Made by a program: the position numbers and the translations under genes | Part shown: piece after piece, positions 30,940 through 39,094 of the stretch | How positions within the stretch are numbered: the stretch's first letter is position 1 | Layout of the letters: each line of letters starts with the position of its first letter | From: Amnibacterium sp. | GTDB taxonomy: Bacteria; Actinomycetota; Actinomycetes; Actinomycetales; Microbacteriaceae | Assembly (NCBI RefSeq): GCF_025463795.1 | Contig: NZ_JAODBE010000076.1 | Span: forward strand, 1-47,279 | Direction of reading: 5' to 3' | DNA length: 47,279 bases | Notes under the pieces: generated by a model | What the model saw: only the letters and a program-made list of their open reading frames with translations | Databases searched by the model: none | Told to the model about the DNA's origin: nothing

Positions 30940-30962
30940 CCGTCCTGCACCCTCGCTGAGGG

Positions 30963-31601
30963 ATGCGCTCGGAGGACGAGGTCCGGCGGTTCTACGACGC
31001 CGTGGCACCGCGGTACGCCGAGCTGCTCCCGGGACCCACGGCGGAGCAACCGGTCGATCTCGGTCTCCTGACGGCGTTCGCCCGCGACGTCGCCGCGACG
31101 GCGGACGCGGTGGTGCTCGACGCGGGCTGCGGGACGGGCCGCCTCACCCGGCTGCTCCAGGACGCCGGGCTGCGCTCGATCGGGTTCGACCCGTCCCCGG
31201 GCATGCTCGCGATCGCCCGAGCTCGGTTCCCCGAGACGCGGTTCGAGGTCGGCGGGCTCGCCGCGCTGCCGGTCCCCGATGCGACCGTCGACGGCGTCCT
31301 CGCCTGGTACTCGATCATCCACACCCCAGCCGCGCGGCTCGACCCGGTGGTCAGCGAGCTGGCCCGGGTGCTCCGGCCGGGCGGTGTCGTGCTGCTGGGG
31401 TTCCAGGCAGGGACCGGCACCCGCAGGATCGAGCGCGGGTACGGCACCGAGGCGACGACCACCGCCGTGCTGCACGATCCACAGGACGTCGCGAACCGCC
31501 TCGGCGGGGGCGGATTCGCTGTGGATGAGGTCGTGCGCCGCGCGGCGGCCCGGGAACGGCACGACCAGGGCTTCGTGCGCGCCCACCTCGCCGGCGCGTG
31601 A
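30963..31601 (+). CDS. class I SAM-dependent methyltransferase
   Basis: VRRFYDAVAPRYAELLPG...VVLDAGCGTGRLTRLLQDAG..GFDPSPGMLAIARARFPE...LARVLRPGGVVLLGFQ. Confidence 0.9.
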   Translation: MRSEDEVRRFYDAVAPRYAELLPGPTAEQPVDLGLLTAFARDVAATADAVVLDAGCGTGRLTRLLQDAGLRSIGFDPSPGMLAIARARFPETRFEVGGLAALPVPDATVDGVLAWYSIIHTPAARLDPVVSELARVLRPGGVVLLGFQAGTGTRRIERGYGTEATTTAVLHDPQDVANRLGGGGFAVDEVVRRAAARERHDQGFVRAHLAGA

Positions 31602-31722
31602 CCGGCGTAGCTCCCCTTCCCCGGCGGAACGGCCCGGTCTCCGGCCTGTGCCGTGCGAGGTTCCCCCGACCGAAGCGGCGGCGGCCCCTCGAACAGGGGT
31701 CGAATCCCAGCCCTGTGATTCC

Positions 31723-31751
31723 GTCCACACTGTGGGTGGACCTGTGGATAA
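31723..31751. promoter_or_regulatory. DnaA-box-like site: perfect TTATCCACA (minus strand) next to a GTCCAC/GTGGAC dyad
   Basis: TGTGGATAA at 31743-31751; GTCCAC-actgtgg-GTGGAC at 31723-31741; intergenic. Confidence 0.5.
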
Positions 31752-31788
31752 CTTCGTGGACGGGCTGGGGAACCGCCGTGGAGACCGA

Positions 31789-32529
31789 TCAGGCGACGGC
31801 CGCGGACACGACCGCGGGGGCCACCGCCAGGACGACCAGGACGGCCCCGATCGCCGCGCCGGCGAGCGCGGCGCGGTTGCGCCGCCGTGGACCGCGGTTG
31901 GCGACGAACACCCAGCCGGTGACCGCCCCCACGACGAGGCCGCCCACGTGCGCCTGCCAGGCGATGCCGGGCACGAAGAACGCGAGCGCGAAGTTGATGG
32001 CGATCAGCAGGTACAGGTAGCGCACGTCGATGCCGAGGCGCCGCTGGATGACGGCCGAGGCCCCCAGGATGCCGAACACGGCGCCGGATGCGCCGTACAC
32101 GCTGGTGCCCGCGCCGATGAGCCCGACGAAGGCGGCGTACAGCACGGCGACCGAGCCCCCGAGGCCCGAGAGCACGTAGAGGGCCACGAGGCGGCCCGAG
32201 CCGATCAGGTTCTCGAGCGGCCGGCCGAACAGGTAGACGGCGTACATGTTGAAGCCGATGTGGGTGAGCCCGATCACCCCGAGCCCTGGGCCGATCGGCG
32301 CGTGCAGCAGCACGGAGGTGAGCATCCGCCACGGTTCGAACGGCACACCCGTCGACGGCAGCGAGTACGCCGGGGCGTAGGTGAAGGCGCCGAGGACGGG
32401 GCCGACCGCGGCGAGCTCGATCAGGTAGGCGACGATCGTGATCACCACGATCCAGCCGGTCGCGGTGTGCGGGCGGTACTTCGCGCTGCGACGCCAGGCC
32501 CGCCGGGCGTCGGCGCGGACGCCGCTCAC
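31789..32529 (-). CDS. rhomboid family intramembrane serine protease
   Basis: THIGFNMYAVYLFGRPLENLIGSGRLVALYVLSGLGGSVAVL; GASGAVFGILGA (catalytic GxSG); AWQAHVGGLVVGAVTGWVF (His). Confidence 0.95.
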   Translation of the reverse strand: MSGVRADARRAWRRSAKYRPHTATGWIVVITIVAYLIELAAVGPVLGAFTYAPAYSLPSTGVPFEPWRMLTSVLLHAPIGPGLGVIGLTHIGFNMYAVYLFGRPLENLIGSGRLVALYVLSGLGGSVAVLYAAFVGLIGAGTSVYGASGAVFGILGASAVIQRRLGIDVRYLYLLIAINFALAFFVPGIAWQAHVGGLVVGAVTGWVFVANRGPRRRNRAALAGAAIGAVLVVLAVAPAVVSAAVA

Positions 32530-33065
32530 GTCGGATCGACGGTGACGCCGGACAGCATCTGCGGCTCGAGCGGTCGGTCGGAGCGGTCCGTGGGAACGGC
32601 GGCGAGCTTGTCGACCACCGCGCGGCTCTCGGCATCGGCGACCTCGCCGAAGATCGTGTGCGCGCCCTGCAGCCAGGTCGTGGCTGCAGTCGTGATGAAG
32701 AACTGGGAGCCGTTCGTGCCGCGACCGCCGCGCTTGCCGGCGTTCGCCATCGCGAGCATGTACGGCTTCGTGAAGTCGAGCTCCGAGGTGATCTCGTCGT
32801 CGAACTCGTAGCCGGGGCCGCCGGTACCGGTGCCGATCGGGTCGCCGCCCTGGATCATGAAGTTGGGGATGATGCGGTGGAACACCAGGTCCTTGTAGAG
32901 CGGTCCGGTCTGCTCCTCGCCCGTGCGGGGGTCGCGCCACGACTGCGTGCCCGTCGCGAGGCCGACGAAGTTCTTGACGGTCTTCGGCGCATGGAGGCCG
33001 AACAGGTTCACCCGGATGTCACCCTGGGTGGTGTGCAGCACAGCGGTGGCGGTGGTGTTCGTCAT
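32526..33065 (-). CDS. peptidyl-prolyl cis-trans isomerase (cyclophilin type)
   Basis: TTQGDIRVNLFGLHAPKTVKNFVGLATG; LVFHRIIPNFMIQGGDPIGTGTGGPGYEFDDE; GTNGSQFFIT; HTIFGEV. Confidence 0.96.
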   Translation of the reverse strand: MTNTTATAVLHTTQGDIRVNLFGLHAPKTVKNFVGLATGTQSWRDPRTGEEQTGPLYKDLVFHRIIPNFMIQGGDPIGTGTGGPGYEFDDEITSELDFTKPYMLAMANAGKRGGRGTNGSQFFITTAATTWLQGAHTIFGEVADAESRAVVDKLAAVPTDRSDRPLEPQMLSGVTVDPT

Positions 33066-33220
33066 GCGGTCAGTCTCCCATCCGGGCGGGGTAGCGTCCC
33101 GCGCGAGCAGTCGATACGGATCCGGAACTTTCAGGTGCCGCGCAGCGGCCTCGATGCCAGGATGGGTTCGATCGATCGCCACGCCGTGCCCACGGCACCG
33201 ACGAGGAAGCAGGAGATGTC

Positions 33221-33901
33221 ATGGCCTCGCGCGAGAAGCAGAAGCAGAAGCAGCTCAAGCAGCTGAGGCACGACGCCCAGCAGCTCTGGGCCGACCAGCA
33301 GCAGCTGTGGAGCGATCAGCAGCGTCTGCTCAATCGGGCCAACGTCGTCGCGAAGGTGGCCTGGCCGCACGCCACGGAGTACGCGAAGGGTCGCGTCGGG
33401 CCCACCGCCGCGACGGTCTACGAGGACCGGGTGAGGCCGCTCGTCGAGCGGGGCGCCGTCGTCGGCGCGGCCGCCGGCAAGGTCGCGGCCTCGACCGCGA
33501 AGGACACGGTCTTCGGCACGGTCGTGCCGGCTGTCAGCAGCGCCGCCGCAGCGGCCCTCACGCTCGCCGACGAGGCGTCCAACCGTCTCGGCTTCACCGG
33601 CGACAGGGCGAAGAAGGCCGCGGCCGCCGTCAGCGCGATCACGAAGCAGGGCCACAAGGCCGACAAGAAGGCCGCGGCGAAGACCGCGGCGGCCGTTCTG
33701 GCCGCGAAGGGTGCCGCCAAGGCGGCCAAGGGCCGGTCGGGTGGCGGCCTCGGCGTCGGCGGCACGATCGGCGTCCTGCTCGGCATCGCCGCGATCGCCG
33801 GCATCGCCTACGCCGTGTGGCAGACGCTCCGCGCGGACGACGACCTCTGGGTCGCCGACGACGAGCCCGACACCTCCGCGCCGACCACGCCCGCGGCCTG
33901 A
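33221..33901 (+). CDS. hypothetical membrane-anchored Ala/Lys-rich protein with Gln-rich N-terminal helical repeats
   Basis: MASREKQKQKQLKQLRHDAQQLWADQQQLWSDQQRLLNRANVV..., C-terminal TM GGTIGVLLGIAAIAGIAYAVWQTL, acidic tail. Confidence 0.75.
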   Translation: MASREKQKQKQLKQLRHDAQQLWADQQQLWSDQQRLLNRANVVAKVAWPHATEYAKGRVGPTAATVYEDRVRPLVERGAVVGAAAGKVAASTAKDTVFGTVVPAVSSAAAAALTLADEASNRLGFTGDRAKKAAAAVSAITKQGHKADKKAAAKTAAAVLAAKGAAKAAKGRSGGGLGVGGTIGVLLGIAAIAGIAYAVWQTLRADDDLWVADDEPDTSAPTTPAA

Positions 33902-34028
33902 TCCGCAGCGGTTCCGGCCGCGCCACGAAACATCGCGATCCGACCTCGATCGGACGTTCCGTTGCGCCGCGCGGCAGGAACGTGCCCGGTGTTCAGCGCC
34001 TCCACCTCCGGCATCGCACAATGGATGC

Positions 34029-37000
34029 ATGACGACCGTCTCGGGCCCGCGCGCCTCATCAGACGTCCCTGAGTCCGAGCAGGACCTCGCCGCCCGATCG
34101 ACGGAGCTCGTCCGCAGCTGGCTCGCTCGTGCTGCGGCCGAGAAGCCCGACGCGTCCGCGGCGCGGCTGGCCGGCGTGCTGCGCGACCCGAAGGGGCTCG
34201 GCTTCACCGTCGGGTTCGTGGACGGCGTGGTGCGGCCGGAGGACCTCAGGGCTGCGGCCAAGCGGCTGGCGGCGATCGCGCCGGACGTGCCGTCGTTCCT
34301 GCCGCTGCCGCTGAAGCTGGCCGTCCGTCTCGGCGGCCTCCTGGCGCCGGTGCTCCCCGGCATCGTCGTGCCTGCCGCGCGGATCGCCCTGCGCGGCATG
34401 GTGTCGCATCTCATCATCGACGCGACGCCGAAGCGGCTCGGACCGGCCATCGAGCGGATCCGCTCCCGTGGCGTGCGCCTGAACCTCAACCTCCTCGGCG
34501 AGGCGGTCCTCGGCGCCGCCGAGGCCGACCGGCGCCTGGCGGGCACGACGGCGCTCGTGCAGCGGCCCGACGTCGACTACGTGTCGATCAAGGTCTCGGC
34601 CGCCGTGACGCCGCACAGCCCATGGGCGTTCGACGCCGCGGTCGCCGACATCGTCGACCGCCTCCGCCCGCTCTACCGGGAGGCCCAGCGCCGCAGCACC
34701 TTCATCAACCTGGACATGGAGGAGTACAAGGACCTCGACCTCACGCTCGCGGTCTTCCAGCGCCTCCTCGACGAGCCCGAGTTCCTCGGCTACTCCGCCG
34801 GCATCGTGCTCCAGGCGTACCTGCCCGACGCCCTCGGCGCGATGATCCGGCTCCAGGACTGGTCGACCGCACGGCGCGGCCGCGGCGGAGCGCCCGTCAA
34901 GGTGCGGCTCGTCAAGGGCGCCAACCTGCCGATGGAGCGCGTCGAGTCGTCGCTGCACGACTGGCCGCTCGCCACCTGGCACACGAAGGCCGAGACCGAC
35001 GCCAACTACAAACGCGTGCTCGACTGGGCCCTCACGCCGGAGCGGATCGACGCCGTCAAGGTCGGGGTCGCCGGGCACAACCTCTTCGACGTCGCCCACG
35101 CCTGGCTGCTCGCGGGCGATCGTGGCGTGCGCGACGGCATCGACTTCGAGATGCTGCTCGGCATGGCGACCGGCCAGGCCGACGCGGTTCGCCGGGACGT
35201 CGGCGGGCTGCTCGTCTACACACCCGTCGTGCACCCGCGCGAGTTCGACGTGGCCATCGCCTACCTCATCCGCCGCCTCGAGGAGGGGGCGAGCGACGAG
35301 AACTTCATGTCCTCGGTGTTCGACCTCGCAACCCGCGAAGACCTCTTCGAGCGCGAGCGGCAGCGCTTCCTCACCTCCCTCGCCCTGCTCGACGAGCAGG
35401 TGCCGGCGCCGCATCGCGTGCCCCGTCAGGACCGGCCGCACGGCGTCGACGACCCCTTCAGGAACGCCGTCGACACGGACCCGTCCGTCGACGAGCACCG
35501 CGACTGGGCGAAGGGGATCCACGGCCGCGCGAAGGACTCACGGCTCGGGGTCGAGACCCTCGAATCGCACACCGTGACCGAGCAGGCGCGGCTCGACGCC
35601 GTGCTCGACCGCACTCGTGCGGCAGGTGAGGCCTGGGGAGCCCGGCCCGCAGCCGAGCGGGCCGCGGTCCTCCAGCGCGCCGGCGACCTCCTCGCGGAGC
35701 GCCGCGGCGAGCTCGTCGAGGTGATGATGAGCGAGGCCGGGAAGACCATCGACCAGGCCGACCCCGAGGTGAGCGAGGCGACCGACTTCGCCCGCTACTA
35801 CGCCGCGACCGCGCTCGAGCTCGAGGCGGTGGACGGCGCCCGGTTCACCCCGGCGCGGCTCACCGTCGTCGCTCCGCCCTGGAACTTCCCCGTCGCGATC
35901 CCGGCCGGCGGCGTGCTGGCGGCCCTCGCCGCCGGTAGCGCGGTCGTGCTGAAACCGGCCGGCCCCGCCAGCCGGTGCGGAGCGGTGCTCGCGGAGGCGC
36001 TCTGGGCGGCGGGCGTCCCGGAGGACGTCCTCGCCTTCGTGCAGGTCGAGGAGCAGCAGCTCGGATCGTCGCTGATCGCGGATCCGCGGGTCGACCGGGT
36101 CATCCTCACCGGCGCGTGGGAGACCGCGCAGCTGTTCCGCTCGTTCCGACCGGATCTGCGCCTGCTCGCCGAGACGAGCGGCAAGAACGCGATGGTGATC
36201 ACGCCGTCCGCCGACCTCGACCTCGCCGTCAAGGATATGGTGAGCAGCGCCTTCGGCCACGCCGGCCAGAAGTGCAGCGCGGCGAGCCTCGCGATCCTCG
36301 TCGGACCGGTCGCCGAGTCGAAGCGCTTCCTCGGGCAGCTCGTCGACGCCGTCGGCTCGCTCACCGTCGGACCGGCGTGGGAGCCGACGGCGCAGATGGG
36401 CCCCGTGATCGAGCCCGCCGTGGGCAAGCTGCTGGAGGGGCTCACCCGGCTCGGTCCCGGCGAGCGGTGGCTGCTGAAGCCGAAGCAGCTCGATGCCGAG
36501 GGCCGGCTCTGGTCCCCCGGCATCCGGACCGGGGTCCGTCCCGGATCGCCCTTCCACCGCACCGAGTACTTCGGCCCTGTGCTCGGCCTCATGACCGCCG
36601 GCTCCGTGGAGGAGGCGGTGGCGCTGCAGAACGCTGTGGCGTTCGGTCTCACGGCGGGAATCCAGTCCCTGGAGCCGCAGGAGATCGCCACCTGGCTCGA
36701 CGCGGTGCAGGCGGGCAACTGCTACGTCAACCGGGGCACGACCGGTGCGATCGTCGGCCGCCAGCCGTTCGGGGGCTGGAAGCGCTCCTCGGTGGGCCCC
36801 GGCACCAAGGCGGGCGGTCCGAACTATCTCATCGGTCTCGGCTCCTGGGCGCCGGACGGCGTCGCCGATGTGCCGGAGGTGACCCTCGCCGGTCCCGTGA
36901 AGCGCATCGTGACCGTGGCCGCCGACGAGTTCGTCGCCGCGGGCGCCCGCTCGGACGAGCAGGCCTGGCGGCAGGAGTTCGGGGTCGCGCGCGAGCTGCA

Positions 37001-37424
37001 GGGGCTCTCCGCGGAGCGCAACCTGCTCCGGTACCGTCCGGTGCCGGTCACCGTGCGCATCGAGGCGGAAGCGGCGCAGCGCGACGTGCTGCGCGTGCTG
37101 GCGGCAGGTGCCCGGTCCGGCGCTGCGCTCGCCGTGTCGAGCGCGACGCCGCTCCCGGCCGCCGTCACCGCGCTGCTGGACGGACTCCACATCTCCCACC
37201 CGGTGGAGGAGTCGCCGGTGCTCACCGGCCGCGTGCGGGTGATCGGTGGGACGGCCACCGCGCTGCTCACCGCGGCCCGGGGTGATCCGGATCTCGCCGT
37301 CTGGGCCGATCCCGTCACGACCGCCGGACGTCTCGAGCTGCTGCCGTTCCTGCACGAGCAGTCGATCAGCATCACGGCGCACCGCTTCGGCACCCCGAAC
37401 CACCTCACCGACGCCCTGATCTGA
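34029..37424 (+). CDS. putA: bifunctional proline dehydrogenase / L-glutamate gamma-semialdehyde dehydrogenase
   Basis: PRODH: FINLDMEEYKDLDLTLAVFQRLL, LVKGANLPMERV, VGVAGHNLFDVAHA; ALDH: PPWNFPVAIPAGGVLAAL, LLAETSGKNAMVI, GHAGQKCSAAS, GRQPFGGWKRSSVGPGTKAGGPNYL. Confidence 0.96.
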   Translation: MTTVSGPRASSDVPESEQDLAARSTELVRSWLARAAAEKPDASAARLAGVLRDPKGLGFTVGFVDGVVRPEDLRAAAKRLAAIAPDVPSFLPLPLKLAVRLGGLLAPVLPGIVVPAARIALRGMVSHLIIDATPKRLGPAIERIRSRGVRLNLNLLGEAVLGAAEADRRLAGTTALVQRPDVDYVSIKVSAAVTPHSPWAFDAAVADIVDRLRPLYREAQRRSTFINLDMEEYKDLDLTLAVFQRLLDEPEFLGYSAGIVLQAYLPDALGAMIRLQDWSTARRGRGGAPVKVRLVKGANLPMERVESSLHDWPLATWHTKAETDANYKRVLDWALTPERIDAVKVGVAGHNLFDVAHAWLLAGDRGVRDGIDFEMLLGMATGQADAVRRDVGGLLVYTPVVHPREFDVAIAYLIRRLEEGASDENFMSSVFDLATREDLFERERQRFLTSLALLDEQVPAPHRVPRQDRPHGVDDPFRNAVDTDPSVDEHRDWAKGIHGRAKDSRLGVETLESHTVTEQARLDAVLDRTRAAGEAWGARPAAERAAVLQRAGDLLAERRGELVEVMMSEAGKTIDQADPEVSEATDFARYYAATALELEAVDGARFTPARLTVVAPPWNFPVAIPAGGVLAALAAGSAVVLKPAGPASRCGAVLAEALWAAGVPEDVLAFVQVEEQQLGSSLIADPRVDRVILTGAWETAQLFRSFRPDLRLLAETSGKNAMVITPSADLDLAVKDMVSSAFGHAGQKCSAASLAILVGPVAESKRFLGQLVDAVGSLTVGPAWEPTAQMGPVIEPAVGKLLEGLTRLGPGERWLLKPKQLDAEGRLWSPGIRTGVRPGSPFHRTEYFGPVLGLMTAGSVEEAVALQNAVAFGLTAGIQSLEPQEIATWLDAVQAGNCYVNRGTTGAIVGRQPFGGWKRSSVGPGTKAGGPNYLIGLGSWAPDGVADVPEVTLAGPVKRIVTVAADEFVAAGARSDEQAWRQEFGVARELQGLSAERNLLRYRPVPVTVRIEAEAAQRDVLRVLAAGARSGAALAVSSATPLPAAVTALLDGLHISHPVEESPVLTGRVRVIGGTATALLTAARGDPDLAVWADPVTTAGRLELLPFLHEQSISITAHRFGTPNHLTDALI

Positions 37425-37443
37425 GCCGCTGCCCGCAACCGGC

Positions 37444-37499
37444 GGAGATCCTGCCGCACGGCGACGCTCGGAGCCGATCCGATCGACGGCAGGATCTCC
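37444..37499. repeat. inverted repeat downstream of putA (terminator or REP-like element)
   Basis: GGAGATCCTGCCG (37444-37456) / CGGCAGGATCTCC (37487-37499), perfect 13-bp arms, 30-nt loop. Confidence 0.7.
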
Positions 37500-37516
37500 G
37501 TCGAGCAGGCGACGGG

Positions 37517-38491
37517 TCAGGGGTGCGGTGCGCGGACGAGCGGGCTCGTCCCTGTTGCGGGGGTGGACGGACCGCTCCTCGGTCGGCGCAGCAGCAGGCC
37601 GATCGCGATGCCGCCGAGCAGCACCGCCAGGCCGGCGAGACCAGCGGCGGCGAGTGGCGACGAGACCAGGGTGCGCCGGGTGGGAGCGTCCGCGAGCGCC
37701 GGGGCCGCGGTGTGCGGAGCCGCAGTCGCGGACGGGGCCGCAGTCGCGGACGGGGGCTGCGCGGCGATCGGTCCTGCCGCGGGCGCGGTCGGAGGGGCCC
37801 AGACGACGCCGTCGAGCGGCACGGCGGAGCTCCGCCCCGAATCCGTGACCGCCGTGACCGCGCCGGTGTAGAGGCGCCCGGGGGTCAGCCCGGTGACGGT
37901 GACGCCGGTGCCGGTCACCATGCGCGAGCGCACCGTGCCGTCGGCGCCGTGGAGCTCGACGAGGTAGCGCGTGCCCACGGCCACGTGCGGGGACGGCTGC
38001 CAGGAGACGAGCAGGCCTGCGGCCACCGCCTTCATCGTCGCACCGGTCACGACGGGCACGGCGGACGGCATCGCGCCCGTGATCATCACGGGCGCGGAGT
38101 CGCCGCCGGCGCCGTGGGCGACGACCGCCACCTGCACCGTCGCTCCGGCCGGGAGTCCGGAGAAGGACGCGCTGGTGCCGGTCGCGTCGACGCGATGGCG
38201 GTGGGCGGCGGCCGTCGCCGTGACCGTGAACGAGGTGTCACCGGGTCCGGCGTGCCAGGTCACGACGAGGTTGCCTGCCGTGTCGACGGCCGCCCGCAGC
38301 TGCGTGACCGGGGCCGCCGGCGACGCGCTGGGCGACGGCGTGGGCAGCACGGGAACCGGCGGTGCCGACGAGGTCACCGACGGCGACGGCGAGGACGCCG
38401 GATCGTCCGCGAACGCCGGGGTCCCGAGCAGGGGTACGGCCACGACGGCGGCGAGGACGCACGCGGGCGCCACCCACGCGAGTCGGGACAT
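37517..38491 (-). CDS. secreted/membrane-anchored protein with Fn3-like domains and Ser/Pro/Ala-rich linkers
   Basis: Signal peptide MSRLAWVAPACVLAAVVAVPLLGTPAFA; TFTVTATAAAHRHRVD..ATVQVAVVAHGAGGDSAPV; YLVELHGADGTVRSRMVTGTGVTVTGLTPGRLYTGAVTAVTDSG; C-terminal TM and RRPR. Confidence 0.8.
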   Translation of the reverse strand: MSRLAWVAPACVLAAVVAVPLLGTPAFADDPASSPSPSVTSSAPPVPVLPTPSPSASPAAPVTQLRAAVDTAGNLVVTWHAGPGDTSFTVTATAAAHRHRVDATGTSASFSGLPAGATVQVAVVAHGAGGDSAPVMITGAMPSAVPVVTGATMKAVAAGLLVSWQPSPHVAVGTRYLVELHGADGTVRSRMVTGTGVTVTGLTPGRLYTGAVTAVTDSGRSSAVPLDGVVWAPPTAPAAGPIAAQPPSATAAPSATAAPHTAAPALADAPTRRTLVSSPLAAAGLAGLAVLLGGIAIGLLLRRPRSGPSTPATGTSPLVRAPHP

Positions 38492-38626
38492 CTCGATTCC
38501 TCTTCGCGGTCGACGGGAGACGGACTTCGAGCATGACGAGGGGATCGGCAAAGGGCAACCCGTGCAGGCGGGTCGACGGTGGATCGACTGACGCCGTGAC
38601 CCACGCTTCTCGATCACTCGCGACCA

Positions 38627-38664
38627 CCGCGGGACGGCCGCCCTTCCGGACGGCCGTCCCGCGG
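38627..38664 (-). terminator. strong hairpin immediately 3' of the truncated tRNA-Ala copy
   Basis: CCGCGGGACGGCCG-cccttccgga-CGGCCGTCCCGCGG, perfect 14-bp stem. Confidence 0.75.
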
Positions 38665-38714
38665 TGGAGACAAGGGGACTCGAACCCCTGACCCCCTGCT
38701 TGCAAAGCAGGTGC
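38662..38714 (-). pseudogene. truncated tRNA-Ala(UGC) 3' fragment (53-bp exact duplicate of the tRNA 3' region)
   Basis: CGGTGGAGACAAGGGGACTCGAACCCCTGACCCCCTGCTTGCAAAGCAGGTGC is identical to 38814-38866; lacks the D-arm and 5' acceptor strand. Confidence 0.9.
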
Positions 38715-38727
38715 ACTGCGCCGACCG

Positions 38728-38752
38728 GTGCGCCGCCGCTCCTGCGGCGCAC
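38728..38752 (-). terminator. hairpin downstream of intact tRNA-Ala
   Basis: GTGCGCCGC-cgctcct-GCGGCGCAC, perfect 9-bp stem. Confidence 0.5.
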
Positions 38753-38816
38753 GCCGCCGACGCTCCGATGCGACCGACGCGGCGGCCGCATCTCCGAGAC
38801 CCGAAGAACCGACCGG

Positions 38817-38889
38817 TGGAGACAAGGGGACTCGAACCCCTGACCCCCTGCTTGCAAAGCAGGTGCTCTACCAACTGAGCTATGCCCCC
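38817..38889 (-). tRNA. tRNA-Ala (anticodon TGC)
   Basis: Minus strand GGGGGCATAGCTCAGTTGGTAGAGCACCTGCTTTGCAAGCAGGGGGTCAGGGGTTCGAGTCCCCTTGTCTCCA. Confidence 0.97.
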
Positions 38890-38899
38890 GTGCTTGTCG

Positions 38900-38927
38900 G
38901 TCTTGGACACGCAAGCGCGTCCAAGAC
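38900..38927. repeat. 28-nt palindrome between tRNA-Ile and tRNA-Ala
   Basis: GTCTTGGAC...GTCCAAGAC, 9-bp perfect arms extendable to 13 with one mismatch. Confidence 0.7.
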
Positions 38928-38941
38928 GTCGTCGGCACTCC

Positions 38942-38966
38942 GGTCGAGCGAACAAGTCGCTCGACC
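38942..38966. repeat. stem-loop between tRNA-Ile and tRNA-Ala
   Basis: GGTCGAGCGA-acaag-TCGCTCGACC, perfect 10-bp arms. Confidence 0.7.
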
Positions 38967-39094
38967 TACGGACCCAGCATACGTTCCGGCCACCAGCCAC
39001 CACGAAGGAGAAGAGCACCGAGCGATACCGTGTGCCGTCCTAGCGATAGGAGCGGAGGGCCGCCGCGCCGGCCCGAAGCGGACTGCCCGCGACG

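Noticed and set aside
31690-31720. GGGGTCGAATCCCAG resembling a tRNA TpsiC arm
   Set aside because: Stem and loop do not fit a proper T-arm and no other tRNA arms are present; treated as chance next to the DnaA-box region.
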